Assembly: GCA_020636135.1 (NCBI GenBank)
Contig: JACJYK010000001.1
Coordinates: 730,501-794,500 of the forward strand
Direction: 5' to 3'
Source: Lewinellaceae bacterium
Lineage (GTDB): Bacteria > Bacteroidota > Bacteroidia > Chitinophagales > Saprospiraceae
Length of the DNA stretch: 64,000 nt
The stretch's first letter is position 1. Every line of letters starts with the position of its first letter. Positions 35,403 through 45,451 of this stretch are shown one piece after another. A program made the position numbers and the translations under genes. The notes under the pieces are model-generated. The model was given only the letters and a program-made list of their open reading frames with translations. It made no database searches and was not told the DNA's origin.

Positions 35403-38400
35403 ATGTCCATGAACAAGACGAAATTTACACCTATCCGATTGCTGATCCTGATCCTGGCAATCGTATCCGGCATTCAGGTTCATGCCACCCAAAAATTATT
35501 AGCCGGTGCCTGTGAGATCACTACGGTCACCTTAAATGCCGGTGACACGGTACGCAGAAACATCGGTCAGTTGGACTGTGCGGAAGAATTCACGACTGAT
35601 AAAACCAAGGTGCCCAAATTTGACCCATCGTTATTCTGCAAGTCGGTGACCTATCTGGCACCCGGGGATAATGCAATGTCGGTTATGATCAACATCCTTC
35701 CGGAATACATTCTGGATGGTGGGGTACACGTCGTGAGCCGGGTTGTCGTCTTGAACGGACATGTGGATGAAAGCTTATATCCATCGGTTTGCCAGGGTGT
35801 AGCAGCGAATATTCCTGCTGGCTCCAGTCAGGTGGATACCCTGTTTGACAATTACCGCGATGGTTCTTCTTACGCGGTTACAGGGCCACGTACCTTCACC
35901 AGTACTTCAGACGATGGTGAGTTGACAGTGGTTTATTATCTGGTATCAGCGTCCGATGGCCGTATCCGCTTCAGGGCAGGGCTGAATCGCAGAGCCAGTC
36001 CTCCGGATGGAACCTGTAATCTGAGTTGTCACGACCAGGTTACCATCTCGATGAACGGAACCTGCGATCGCCAGATCACGCCTGCAGATGTACTTGCGGA
36101 TAATGACCAGGATTGTACGAACCTGATCGCCATGCTGGCATATCCCTACGATTACTACAATACCCTGTATCCCAACCGTGACCAGGTGGATGTAGGGCTG
36201 GTAGGAGCGGATTTGATCTACAAGGTGATCGATCTGAATACCAACAATACCTGCTGGGGACATATTAAGGTAGAAGACAAATACCCACCGCAGATAGAAT
36301 GCCGTAACATCACGGTAAGCTGTCTGGTTGCCGATGAGGCTGCTAATACAGTGTCCACTGCTGAAAATTGTACCCTCTATGGAGGCCCTCAGGTAGAAGT
36401 TCTGAGTAAAAAGTATGTCAGCTTCGATTGCGAAGAAAGCCGTGAACTGATTGGCTATATGGCCCGCAAAGTACGTGCTACGGATATCTGGGGTAATTTC
36501 AAGGAATGTCAGGACACGATCTTCATCTGGAAGGAGACCATTGACAGCGTGGTTTGTCCCCCGGACACCCAGATCGAGTGTACCACGGAGGTATTACGAA
36601 ATGGCAAATACGTCGAGTTGCTCTGGAATACCGGGGTGAAGGGAGATACCTACCTCGATGAACAGGGTTATGCCCATCCCTGGCCGACGGATGGAGACGG
36701 TTATTTCCCGGCGCCTTACCTGAGCAGTGTCGATCCGCTGCAGGATCCTGCCTATATGATCCCGGAGAAGTCTGATGATGGACCGGTATTTGGAACAGGC
36801 GGCAAGTGTATGATTGTCTACGAATACACCGACTACATATTACCTACCTGCGGCAAGTCGTATAAGATCCGCCGGGTGTGGGACATCTACGACTGGTGTA
36901 CCAAGCGCGATACCCAGTGCATCCAGTGGATCAAGATTACGGATACGAAAGGGCCACTGGTGGATCCCAAATACATCCGCAACTATAAATTTGATTCTGC
37001 GACTGAGATTGAAGCGAGCGTACAATCACATAGCATTAATTTGCCAGGCCCTGCGGACTTGTTTTCACTGGGTAACGGCTATTTTCTTATTTCAGACTTA
37101 GGTAACGATGCCTTATACGAAATTGACGTCCACGGTAAAGTTATCCGACAGGTATTCGGTTATCCTGCAGGATCGAATGTCATCGCCGTAACCACAGATG
37201 GTGCCAATATGATCTACCTGACGGAGACTCATGGTGATCAAATACTTATTTTTGATAAGCAAGGAAATCTAATCAATTCCTTCTCGGTAGCAGCTTATAC
37301 TTCTTTTCCAGAAGGCATTGCTTATAATCCAAAAACGAACTTACTATATATAGTAAATGGATCAGGCACTAATGTTGTCCATGCATTCTCAATGCAAGGA
37401 ACTCATGTTGCAGATTATCCGATATTTGGATCCAGCCCGGACGGGATCGCTTACGATCCAAAGGTTGATGGCTTTTGGATATACGATAGTGGGACCAATC
37501 AAGCGCGATTGTACAATTCCGATTTCGGTCAAGTGATGCTGGCTTTTACTGGGCCAGGATCTAGCGAAGGAATATCCACTTATGACGGTAAGGTGTATAT
37601 AGTACAAACGGGAACTGCAACATTATTTAGCTATGATATTGGCTATCCGATCATTGATGTTGATCTATTGACTGAAGTAGACCCCCACGATTGTAAAGCG
37701 GGTGTTTCTCTTCCAGATTTGCGCAGTTACCTATCCAAGGAATGTGATAATGAAATAACCGTTTACTACGAAGTGGAATACAATGATCCGGACCATCCCG
37801 GGAAAACAGTATTGCAATCTGGTAACATAGATGAAGGAGGTACAAGCCATATTTACTTACCATTTGGCTGGCATTGTATCCACTATACCTTTATAGATCG
37901 TTGTTGGAACCAATGTACTTATGCCATAATGGTTAATGTAGAAGATAACACCCCACCAACGCCGGTTTGTGATGAAATCACCCAGGTGACCCTGGACCCG
38001 GATTCATGCTGGGCCCGTGTCTATGCCAAAGACCTGGACGATGGTAGCCACGACAACTGCTGCGACCAACTGCACTTTGCAGTAGCCAGTATGGACTCCA
38101 TCACCTACTGGAGGGATTACTGGCATAACTATTTTGCTGGATGTCTCGACCCATACGATTATCACCATTACAGTGATGCGATCGATGAAGCCATCGAAGA
38201 ATGGATCAACATTTTCGTCTTTGACGACTACATTGATGTGACAGAATGTGGTGATGAGCAATTGGTTTTGCGGGTCTATGAGGCCTGCGACGTACCTCTC
38301 TACGATCCCCATACGTTCTATGGAGGGGAACATGAATGGTATTGGTGGAATTTATCCGAGAAATTTGCTGCCTGGTATTTGTACAAGTTGGATGAGTACA

Positions 38401-41400
38401 TCCACTATGGAGATCCGCGTCCGGAATTTTCCTGCGACTTCCTGACCTTGATGAACCAGGCAGGTACCACGGCAATGAGTTCCACACAAGGTGACATCAA
38501 GATGACCAGTGAGCTACTTTCGTTTACCAATCCGGTAACCTGGGCTCCGGAATTTTATGCTTCACCCTGTTTCACTCCGGGTGATCATGGCACTTTTTTC
38601 GCGCCGATATGCGGCTATTTTGGATCCACGCCTATCTACAATGAATGGCACAACCGGGTTGTTAACGCCTATCCGACAGAATATTCCATAACCTGGAGTT
38701 TAAGTACCAAGAAGCGTTGGGCCTTCCCTCACCTATACAACGACTGTATGATCCAGGTGCTGAAGGACGACAAGCAGCCGCCGGTGGTGGTAGCTCCGGA
38801 TGATATCACGGTCTATTGTGATGGTGTACCGTACTGGGGCTCGATCACGTACGGACCGGACACGTACGATTTCCATGGGGCCATGTTTGCCCACGACGTA
38901 TGTTACGGTTCGGATGAGTTGCTGACCTCAGGTTGCTTTATGGATGACAGCTACGCGGACCACATCACGCTGGGACACGAAGAATTGTGTACCCGCATCC
39001 CATGGGATGGAGGAGACTATGGTTACTACGGCGGAGCAACGTGCGGAGATGAATATGGCTACAATCATTGTACGGATCTGTACTCCTGGTACCCGGAAAA
39101 CTGGGCACCGATCTATTGCCGGGTATGGCTGTGGCTGGATAAATACGACAATCCGGATGGAGGCCACCCGGATCCACAAAGCTATTTTGACGAGACGACG
39201 GAAGACTGGCAGATCAGTGATAACTGCTGGTATCCGGAAGTTGATGACGTGATCGAAGGCTCGCTGAACGAGTGCGGGGTGGGGACCTTCACCCGGACCA
39301 TCACAGCGACGGATAAATGTGGCAACACCTCCTACGATCATCAGACCCTGTATGTGAAGCCGAGATCGGACTTCGAAGTGATCTTCCCGGCGGACGTACT
39401 GGCAGAATGTACAGAAGTGGACCTTGACCTGGCGGCAACCGCAGAGGGAGCAGGTTATCCGGAAATATCGGATGACGACTGCGAACTGATCGGTATCACG
39501 TACAGTGACGAGCGTTATGACATCGTAGATGGTGCCTGCTATAAGATATTGCGTAGATGGAAAGTGATCGACTGGTGTGTTTATTCACCAGACATCCATG
39601 AGCGTTATCCGGATGTGATCGTCGACGACCGTATCGTAGCCGGTCCGGACCGCTGCTGCATCAACCGGAACCTGAAAGACGATGGCGACGGATATATGGA
39701 ATACCTGCAGGTGATCAAGGTGATCGATGAGAATGCACCGGTGGTCACATGCAATGAGTTGCCGGAGACCTGTATCTACGATGCAGACTGTGAAGGAACG
39801 AGTGTATCGTATGATCTGGGCAGCGCTGAAGATGGCTGCACGCCGGCAGATGAGATCCGTTACCGCTACTTCGTGAAGCCATACCAGAGCGATGCACCGG
39901 CAGGTTACATCTATGGCCAGGGTCATGTACTGGAAGGTAGCTTCCCGGTAGGTACGCACGATGTATGCTTGATCGCCTCGGATCTGTGCGGCAATGAAGA
40001 CACCTGCACGACGTCCTTCACGATCCGTGACTGCAAGAAGCCGACGCCCTACTGCTACAATGGTATAGCGACGGTGATCATGCCGAGTTCAGGAACGGTG
40101 GACATCTGGGCGATCGACCTGGATGCAGGCAGCTATGATAACTGTACGGCACAGGATAAACTGCGTTTCACCTTCGGACCTACGGCACCGGAGGATGATG
40201 CGGACTACGACGAAGCACAGCGGAGCTCCTCGGAGACGTTGACGTGTGATGACCTGGGTCAGCACAATGTGACGATCTACGTGTGGGATGAGACGGGCAA
40301 TTTCGATTTCTGTGAGACGTACATCCTGGTACAGCCGGGAACGGAAGCCTGCCCGGGAGCGAACCTGGGATCGGTGAATGGACAGATCACGACGAGTCAG
40401 TCGGTGACGGTCGAATACGTGGATGTGAACCTGGCCCAGTCGGGGTCAAATCTGCCGACGTATCAGACGGGAGTTGACGGCCGCTATGCCTTCAACAGCC
40501 TGATGGCGAACAATGCGTATGAGATCAAGCCGGTACGTGATGACGACCCGACGAATGGAGTAAGTACGCTGGACATCTTCGAGATCCAGAAACACATCCT
40601 GGGATTGGAAAGTCTGCAGGGACCATACAATGTGATTGCCGCGGATGTGAATGGAGACAACAAGATCACGGTACTGGACCTGGTAGAGCTTCGTAAGCTG
40701 GTACTGGGCGTTATCGATGAATTGCCGAATAACACAAGCTGGCGTTTTGCGGTAGCAGATCAGACCTATGCTGATGTACAGGCACCGTGGGGCTTCCAGG
40801 AAGTATACAACATCCAGGACCTGAACCAAAATGAAGAAGTGAACTTCGTAGGGATCAAGGTGGGAGATGTGAACAATACGAGCAAGGCCAACAGCCAGCA
40901 GCTGCAGAGTGCGGAGATCCGCGACAATGTACACCTGGCGTTTGGGATCGAAGACCGAACGGTAGCAGCGGGAGAAGAAGTATCGGTGGCCTTTATGGCC
41001 CGGAACTTCAAAGACGTTGACGGCTATCAGTTCACGTTGCTGGGGCGCCAGATGGAGGTCCTTGGCATCGAAGCGGGAGCGCTGGATGTGACGGAACAGA
41101 ATGTGGGACTGCAGCGGAGCAAAGACGGGATCATGACATCGAGCTGGAATGATAGCCGTGGAGTGACGGTGAGTGACGGTGAGGTACTGTTTACGGTACG
41201 GGTTCGTGCTCAGGAGAGCGGACAGCTGAGCCAGATGCTGCAGCTGAGCGACGTGATCACGCGGAGTGAATCGTATGTAGGCGGCGAGGTGAGCGGACTG
41301 AACCTGCAGTTTGAGCAGGACGGCAGAGTGTTAGATGTGAATAACTTTGCATTGTACCAGAACATGCCGAACCCATTCACGACAGAGACGGTGATCGGGT

Positions 41401-41603
41401 TTACACTGCCGGAGTCAGGGGATGCGACGCTGACGATCATGGACGTGACGGGTAAGCAGCTGAAGCAGATCCGGGGGACATATACAAAGGGGTACCACGA
41501 AGTGAAGCTGAAGAAAGGTGAGGTGGGCGTTACCGGCGTATTGTACTACCGTCTGGAAAATGGCGCAAACGTAGCCACTAAAAAACTGGTGGTTATCGAT
41601 TAA
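35403..41603 (+). CDS. Giant T9SS surface protein B, paralogue of A with a beta-propeller insertion
   Basis: 2066 residues; signal peptide ~1-28 ('LLILILAIVSGIQVHA'). The first ~520 residues closely match protein A. Between 'QWIKITDT' and 'DPHDCKAGV' a ~215-residue segment (~540-757) is inserted; it has NHL-like repeats ('NLPGPADLFSLGNGYFLISD', 'PEGIAYNPKTNLLYIVNGSG', 'PDGIAYDPKVDGFWIYDSG'), predicting a beta-propeller that may bind a ligand or partner. The aromatic-rich block follows (~860-1020). Residues ~1108-2066 are identical to A: HYR-like modules, regulatory-like fold, dockerin-like pair (~1718-1770), cohesin-like domain (~1843-1978) and T9SS type A sorting domain (~1984-2066). A and B form a tandem duplication with a homogenised 3' half. 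No enzyme motif seen. Confidence 0.9.
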   Translation: MSMNKTKFTPIRLLILILAIVSGIQVHATQKLLAGACEITTVTLNAGDTVRRNIGQLDCAEEFTTDKTKVPKFDPSLFCKSVTYLAPGDNAMSVMINILPEYILDGGVHVVSRVVVLNGHVDESLYPSVCQGVAANIPAGSSQVDTLFDNYRDGSSYAVTGPRTFTSTSDDGELTVVYYLVSASDGRIRFRAGLNRRASPPDGTCNLSCHDQVTISMNGTCDRQITPADVLADNDQDCTNLIAMLAYPYDYYNTLYPNRDQVDVGLVGADLIYKVIDLNTNNTCWGHIKVEDKYPPQIECRNITVSCLVADEAANTVSTAENCTLYGGPQVEVLSKKYVSFDCEESRELIGYMARKVRATDIWGNFKECQDTIFIWKETIDSVVCPPDTQIECTTEVLRNGKYVELLWNTGVKGDTYLDEQGYAHPWPTDGDGYFPAPYLSSVDPLQDPAYMIPEKSDDGPVFGTGGKCMIVYEYTDYILPTCGKSYKIRRVWDIYDWCTKRDTQCIQWIKITDTKGPLVDPKYIRNYKFDSATEIEASVQSHSINLPGPADLFSLGNGYFLISDLGNDALYEIDVHGKVIRQVFGYPAGSNVIAVTTDGANMIYLTETHGDQILIFDKQGNLINSFSVAAYTSFPEGIAYNPKTNLLYIVNGSGTNVVHAFSMQGTHVADYPIFGSSPDGIAYDPKVDGFWIYDSGTNQARLYNSDFGQVMLAFTGPGSSEGISTYDGKVYIVQTGTATLFSYDIGYPIIDVDLLTEVDPHDCKAGVSLPDLRSYLSKECDNEITVYYEVEYNDPDHPGKTVLQSGNIDEGGTSHIYLPFGWHCIHYTFIDRCWNQCTYAIMVNVEDNTPPTPVCDEITQVTLDPDSCWARVYAKDLDDGSHDNCCDQLHFAVASMDSITYWRDYWHNYFAGCLDPYDYHHYSDAIDEAIEEWINIFVFDDYIDVTECGDEQLVLRVYEACDVPLYDPHTFYGGEHEWYWWNLSEKFAAWYLYKLDEYIHYGDPRPEFSCDFLTLMNQAGTTAMSSTQGDIKMTSELLSFTNPVTWAPEFYASPCFTPGDHGTFFAPICGYFGSTPIYNEWHNRVVNAYPTEYSITWSLSTKKRWAFPHLYNDCMIQVLKDDKQPPVVVAPDDITVYCDGVPYWGSITYGPDTYDFHGAMFAHDVCYGSDELLTSGCFMDDSYADHITLGHEELCTRIPWDGGDYGYYGGATCGDEYGYNHCTDLYSWYPENWAPIYCRVWLWLDKYDNPDGGHPDPQSYFDETTEDWQISDNCWYPEVDDVIEGSLNECGVGTFTRTITATDKCGNTSYDHQTLYVKPRSDFEVIFPADVLAECTEVDLDLAATAEGAGYPEISDDDCELIGITYSDERYDIVDGACYKILRRWKVIDWCVYSPDIHERYPDVIVDDRIVAGPDRCCINRNLKDDGDGYMEYLQVIKVIDENAPVVTCNELPETCIYDADCEGTSVSYDLGSAEDGCTPADEIRYRYFVKPYQSDAPAGYIYGQGHVLEGSFPVGTHDVCLIASDLCGNEDTCTTSFTIRDCKKPTPYCYNGIATVIMPSSGTVDIWAIDLDAGSYDNCTAQDKLRFTFGPTAPEDDADYDEAQRSSSETLTCDDLGQHNVTIYVWDETGNFDFCETYILVQPGTEACPGANLGSVNGQITTSQSVTVEYVDVNLAQSGSNLPTYQTGVDGRYAFNSLMANNAYEIKPVRDDDPTNGVSTLDIFEIQKHILGLESLQGPYNVIAADVNGDNKITVLDLVELRKLVLGVIDELPNNTSWRFAVADQTYADVQAPWGFQEVYNIQDLNQNEEVNFVGIKVGDVNNTSKANSQQLQSAEIRDNVHLAFGIEDRTVAAGEEVSVAFMARNFKDVDGYQFTLLGRQMEVLGIEAGALDVTEQNVGLQRSKDGIMTSSWNDSRGVTVSDGEVLFTVRVRAQESGQLSQMLQLSDVITRSESYVGGEVSGLNLQFEQDGRVLDVNNFALYQNMPNPFTTETVIGFTLPESGDATLTIMDVTGKQLKQIRGTYTKGYHEVKLKKGEVGVTGVLYYRLENGANVATKKLVVID

Positions 41604-41658
41604 TACAGTTGTTTTGAAAAATAAAAGAGGCCTGTATGCACCACATGCAGGCCTCTTT
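38723..41658 (+). repeat. 2.9-kb direct repeat, copy 2 (3' half of giant gene B plus terminator)
   Basis: Copy 2 of the block at 32096-35031, about 99% identical at the DNA level and 100% identical as protein by eye comparison. The block is richer in G and C than the sequence just upstream in gene B. Confidence 0.93.
41624..41658 (+). terminator. Intrinsic terminator after giant gene B
   Basis: The same AAAGAGGCCTG / CAGGCCTCTTT hairpin as after gene A, with a changed loop and one base pair fewer at its top. Confidence 0.85.
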
Positions 41659-41827
41659 ACGTTATTACCCTACTGCTTCTTGAACATTTTCCCCGTATAA
41701 ATTGGAACGATTTTGGTAGTATTAAAAAAAATCGTAATAGGTAATTGATCGATATGCCCGAGGTTTGGCTTTGTGAAGAGGGGCAGAACGACATAAACAG
41801 TGGGTAAATAATATGAATTACCCTTTG

Positions 41828-41835
41828 TATCTTTG
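41828..41835 (+). promoter_or_regulatory. Candidate -7 element (TATCTTTG) for the cohesin/SprB-repeat gene
   Basis: TATCTTTG fits TAnnTTTG, 42 bases before the ATG at 41878. Confidence 0.5.
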
Positions 41836-41877
41836 CAGGAATTTTAACAAGTAGTTCTTTCTTATAATAAGAAGCAT

Positions 41878-44460
41878 ATGAAGTTATCATTGACCACCCT
41901 ATTCATTGCTGTTTTTTCCCTGTTCTTGTCAACGGGCATAATTGCAGAAAATCCCGATCTGTTTGCCCTGAATCTAGCAGGCTCGGTTGAGACAACCAGC
42001 CCCAATCAAGAAGTTTGTGTGAAGATTACAGCACAGGGTTTTAAGAATATTGTCACTGCACAATGGTCGCACAAATGGGACCCGGCAGTTCTTCAATTCA
42101 AGGAAATCCGGAATTTCAACCTGCCTCAGGCATCCGGAGGTGACCTCAACTTTGCAACCAACCGTATTAGTGAAGGTATCCTGACATTCTCCTGGAATAC
42201 CACCGATTTTGCCAATGGTACGACGTTGAATGACAATAGTGTACTGTATGAGATTTGTTTCACAGCCATAGGTCAGAATGGAAAGTTCAGCCTGGTTGAG
42301 TTTTCAAACTCACCGCGGGCTATTGAAATTTCCGATCTGAATGGTATCATCACCCCGAATCTTACCAGCGGACGGGTTAATATCGGTCAGTCGACGGGTG
42401 GCGATGGATTCACCATCAATATTGGTGAAGCAAGCACCTCGATGGGTGAAGAAATTTGTATTCCGGTTACCGTAACCGGATGGAAAAACCTGACCAGCGT
42501 GCAACACAGCATCAACTGGAATCCGCAACAATTGGAATTCGTTGATATCAAGAACTTTGCACTTACCACCAATTTTAACCTGACTTTCGGTTTAACCGAG
42601 ACGAATCTGGGAAAAATCCGATTTCTATGGATATCCAATGACCCGGTAGCCGGAGATAATGTTGCTGATAATACGGTGATCTATGAACTGTGTTTCAAAG
42701 CCACCGGTGATTGTGAGACAACGGTTCCTGTAAGTATAACCGGCGATCCTGCCGAGATAGCGGCAACAAACAGTGCCGGCGACATTCCACTCAATGCCGA
42801 CAATGGAAGTGTGACCATTGGTTCATGCCAGTTCTCCGTAGTTGCAGCTGCGGTGCTGAATCCTTGTCCCGGCCAAACCAATGGCTCCATCAACATTACC
42901 GTGTTTGGTAAGGATGCCAATACAACCTATGCCTGGAGTAATGGCGCGACGACTGAGGACCTGACAAATCTGGCACCAGGTAATTATCAGGTAACTGTGA
43001 CAAACGGTCAAGGCCAGAAAGTAAGTCTGGACAGCCCGGTGGCACTGAATGATAATGGGATGCAGTTAACACCTAATATTGTTGATCCTCAGACATCCTC
43101 TTCTTCGGATGGCAGAATAGAGCTGACAGTTACCGGAGGCAGTGCACCCTATGAATACCTCTGGAGCAATAACAGTACTGGGAAAGATCTGGTCAATATC
43201 CCTGAAGGATCCTACAGCGTGACGGTTACGGATGCGAACAGCTGTACATCAACGGCCACTTTCGCCGTATCCCTGGGTATTAAAGTGGCTAATGCCACAG
43301 TGAATAGCATCAAGTGCAACGGAGATAATAATGGTAGCATTGATATTACCGTCAGTGGGGGAGGTGGTACTTACACCTACAAGTGGAGCAACGGGGCTAC
43401 CACCGAAGACATCAACGGACTGGCTGCAGGTTCGTACTCAGTCACGGTGACGGATGGTGCATCAAATACCACGACCGGTGGACCGTATTCAGTGACAGAG
43501 CCCTCCGCCATCACTGTAACTTCCCAGGTTACCGATGTAGCCAACCAGAATGACGGTGCGGTAAGCCTGACCGTTTCTGGAGGGGCTACCCCTTATACCT
43601 ATGCCTGGAGCAATGGTGCTACTACGAAAGATATTTCGAACCTGGAACCAAATAATTATACGGTGACGATCACCGATGCCAATCAGTGCTCTTCGGTGGA
43701 AACCATACCGGTACAGACGGCTATGTTACGGGTGAATATTTTGACCCAGTCACCGGCATGCTTCGGCTCAACCAACGGATCGGCCACCGCTACGGTCAGC
43801 AATGGGGCATCTCCCTATACCTATAAATGGAATAATGGCGCAACCGCCGCAACCATTTCCGGGATTGGAGCCGGAACCTATACCGTAACCATTACGGATG
43901 CAACCGGAGCAACTGCCTCCGCCAGTGGTGAACTAACCGAACCAACCTCATTATCCGTGAAAACAAATACAGAACCGGCCAATGGCGGATCCCAGGGTTC
44001 AGCTACCGTCATTGCCCAGGGTGGTACTCCGCCTTACACCTATAACTGGTCACCGTCTGGCCAGACAACCCAGACCATTTCCAATCTTGTCAAAGGCCGC
44101 TATACCGTGGTCGTTACCGATGCGAACGGTTGTTCTAAAATCGCCACGGCCAACGTTCGGGATAACAACGACATTGAATGCTATGATGGGCGTAAGGTAA
44201 TCACCCCCAATGCAGACGGTCTCAATGACAACCTTATCATCGAATGCGTGGAGGATACGCCAACCAAGTTGCGGATATTTACCAGTCATGGACAGTTGGT
44301 CTATGAACAAGATAATTACGATAATACCTGGGAGGGTACCGACAATGGAGGGACTCCATTGAGTGATGGAGTCTACATGTGGGTATTGGACGTTCGCCTT
44401 GACCCCAATGATACCCGGATCTATACCGGGTCGGTAACCATATTACGCAAACTGAATTGA
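41878..44460 (+). CDS. Surface protein with two cohesin-like domains, SprB repeats and T9SS type B C-terminus
   Basis: 860 residues; signal peptide ~1-23. Two cohesin-like beta-sandwiches follow (~27-165 and ~178-315), each with 'WDPAVLQF' or 'WNPQQLEF', an 'LxFxW' strand and 'xDNxVxYExCFxA'. About six SprB-type repeats (~320-765) come next, with the recurring 'YxWSNGATTxDIxxLxxGxY' and 'VTVTDA' pattern. The C-terminal ~90 residues ('ITPNADGLNDNLIIECVEDT', 'WEGTDNGGTPLSDGVYMW') are the CHU_C / gliding-motility type B domain. Type B substrates usually depend on a PorP/SprF protein, and one is encoded 40 bases downstream. As the only cohesin-bearing protein without a dockerin, it could act as a scaffold for dockerin-bearing neighbours (inference). 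Confidence 0.9.
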   Translation: MKLSLTTLFIAVFSLFLSTGIIAENPDLFALNLAGSVETTSPNQEVCVKITAQGFKNIVTAQWSHKWDPAVLQFKEIRNFNLPQASGGDLNFATNRISEGILTFSWNTTDFANGTTLNDNSVLYEICFTAIGQNGKFSLVEFSNSPRAIEISDLNGIITPNLTSGRVNIGQSTGGDGFTINIGEASTSMGEEICIPVTVTGWKNLTSVQHSINWNPQQLEFVDIKNFALTTNFNLTFGLTETNLGKIRFLWISNDPVAGDNVADNTVIYELCFKATGDCETTVPVSITGDPAEIAATNSAGDIPLNADNGSVTIGSCQFSVVAAAVLNPCPGQTNGSINITVFGKDANTTYAWSNGATTEDLTNLAPGNYQVTVTNGQGQKVSLDSPVALNDNGMQLTPNIVDPQTSSSSDGRIELTVTGGSAPYEYLWSNNSTGKDLVNIPEGSYSVTVTDANSCTSTATFAVSLGIKVANATVNSIKCNGDNNGSIDITVSGGGGTYTYKWSNGATTEDINGLAAGSYSVTVTDGASNTTTGGPYSVTEPSAITVTSQVTDVANQNDGAVSLTVSGGATPYTYAWSNGATTKDISNLEPNNYTVTITDANQCSSVETIPVQTAMLRVNILTQSPACFGSTNGSATATVSNGASPYTYKWNNGATAATISGIGAGTYTVTITDATGATASASGELTEPTSLSVKTNTEPANGGSQGSATVIAQGGTPPYTYNWSPSGQTTQTISNLVKGRYTVVVTDANGCSKIATANVRDNNDIECYDGRKVITPNADGLNDNLIIECVEDTPTKLRIFTSHGQLVYEQDNYDNTWEGTDNGGTPLSDGVYMWVLDVRLDPNDTRIYTGSVTILRKLN

Positions 44461-44500
44461 CCTGAAAACACACAACTCCCGAATTGCAAAATAGAATTCT

Positions 44501-45451
44501 ATGAAAAAAATGATCTACTTGATATTGATCCTGATGCTTGTGGCAGTGAAATCCTGGTCGCAGGACCGGTCCCGCTACGCTCAGTATCAACTGTACCCTG
44601 TCCTGATCAACCCTGCGTATACCGGTTTTAGCGGTGACCACAACCTGCTGTTCAATTACCGCAGTTCATGGGCAGGGTTTGAAAATGGAAACCCTCCGAG
44701 AGATGTGACGTTTAGCTATGACGGGAAGGTGTTGGATAGGGTAGGCCTGGGAGCCATGCTGGTATCACAGCAGATCGGTTCTCTCCAGAATTATCGGGCA
44801 CAGCTGGCATACGCCTATGGTTTTAAAGCCGGTGATTTTGATCTGAGCTTTGGATTGACCACGGAGTTTTTGCAAACCCGGCTGAGCAATAAAGCGATTC
44901 TGGATCCATTTTATGACCCGGGCGATCCCATTTTTGAAGAAGCTGTGGATGGGCTGCAGTATTTTGATGCGGCACTGGGCTTTTATACCGAATATCAGGA
45001 AAAGTTATTTGTGGGATTGACCGTTCCTAACCTGATCCGACTACGGATCGATCAGGCCAATGTTCCAACCCAGTCTGAAAGTACGGCACTGAAATATTTC
45101 GCGTTGCAACTGGGCTACCGGTTCATGGTGGAGAATTACAACTTCAAGGTTGAACCTTCCTTATTGGTACGCCGGTTGCGTGATGCTCCGTTCCAGACCG
45201 ACCTTAACTTAAAACTGGCATTCCTGGAAGACCAGCTCATCGGAGGATTGGTTTATTCCATCGGTACCACCAGCAAAGTGGGATTCCTGATCGGTACACG
45301 CATCAATAATCTGCGTTTATCCTATTCGTATGATGTTGGACTGATCGATTTCCAGCAATACAACAATGGTTCCCATGAGATCACGGTAGGGCTCAAAATT
45401 GACCAGAAACCACGTCGGGTGAAACTGGAGGACGTGGACCCTAATCAGTAA
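44501..45451 (+). CDS. PorP/SprF-family T9SS outer-membrane protein
   Basis: 316 residues. Signal peptide ~1-21 ('LILILMLVAVKSWSQD'), then the family hallmark 'YAQYQLYPVLINPAYTGF' followed by beta-strand repeats of an outer-membrane barrel ('NYRSSWAGFENGNPPRDVTF', 'GLGAMLVSQQIG', 'LRLSYSYDVGLIDFQQYNNG'). In Flavobacterium johnsoniae SprF is needed to export and attach SprB, whose gene is just upstream; this gene sits in the same place after a type B substrate gene (40-base gap), so an equivalent partner role is strongly suggested. A good terminator ends the two-gene unit. Confidence 0.95.
   Translation: MKKMIYLILILMLVAVKSWSQDRSRYAQYQLYPVLINPAYTGFSGDHNLLFNYRSSWAGFENGNPPRDVTFSYDGKVLDRVGLGAMLVSQQIGSLQNYRAQLAYAYGFKAGDFDLSFGLTTEFLQTRLSNKAILDPFYDPGDPIFEEAVDGLQYFDAALGFYTEYQEKLFVGLTVPNLIRLRIDQANVPTQSESTALKYFALQLGYRFMVENYNFKVEPSLLVRRLRDAPFQTDLNLKLAFLEDQLIGGLVYSIGTTSKVGFLIGTRINNLRLSYSYDVGLIDFQQYNNGSHEITVGLKIDQKPRRVKLEDVDPNQ

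Noticed and set aside
42800..44160. Repetitive DNA in the cohesin/SprB gene as a CRISPR or satellite
   Set aside because: The periodicity follows ~75-90-residue protein repeats with diverged DNA; there are no short identical repeats with regular spacers.
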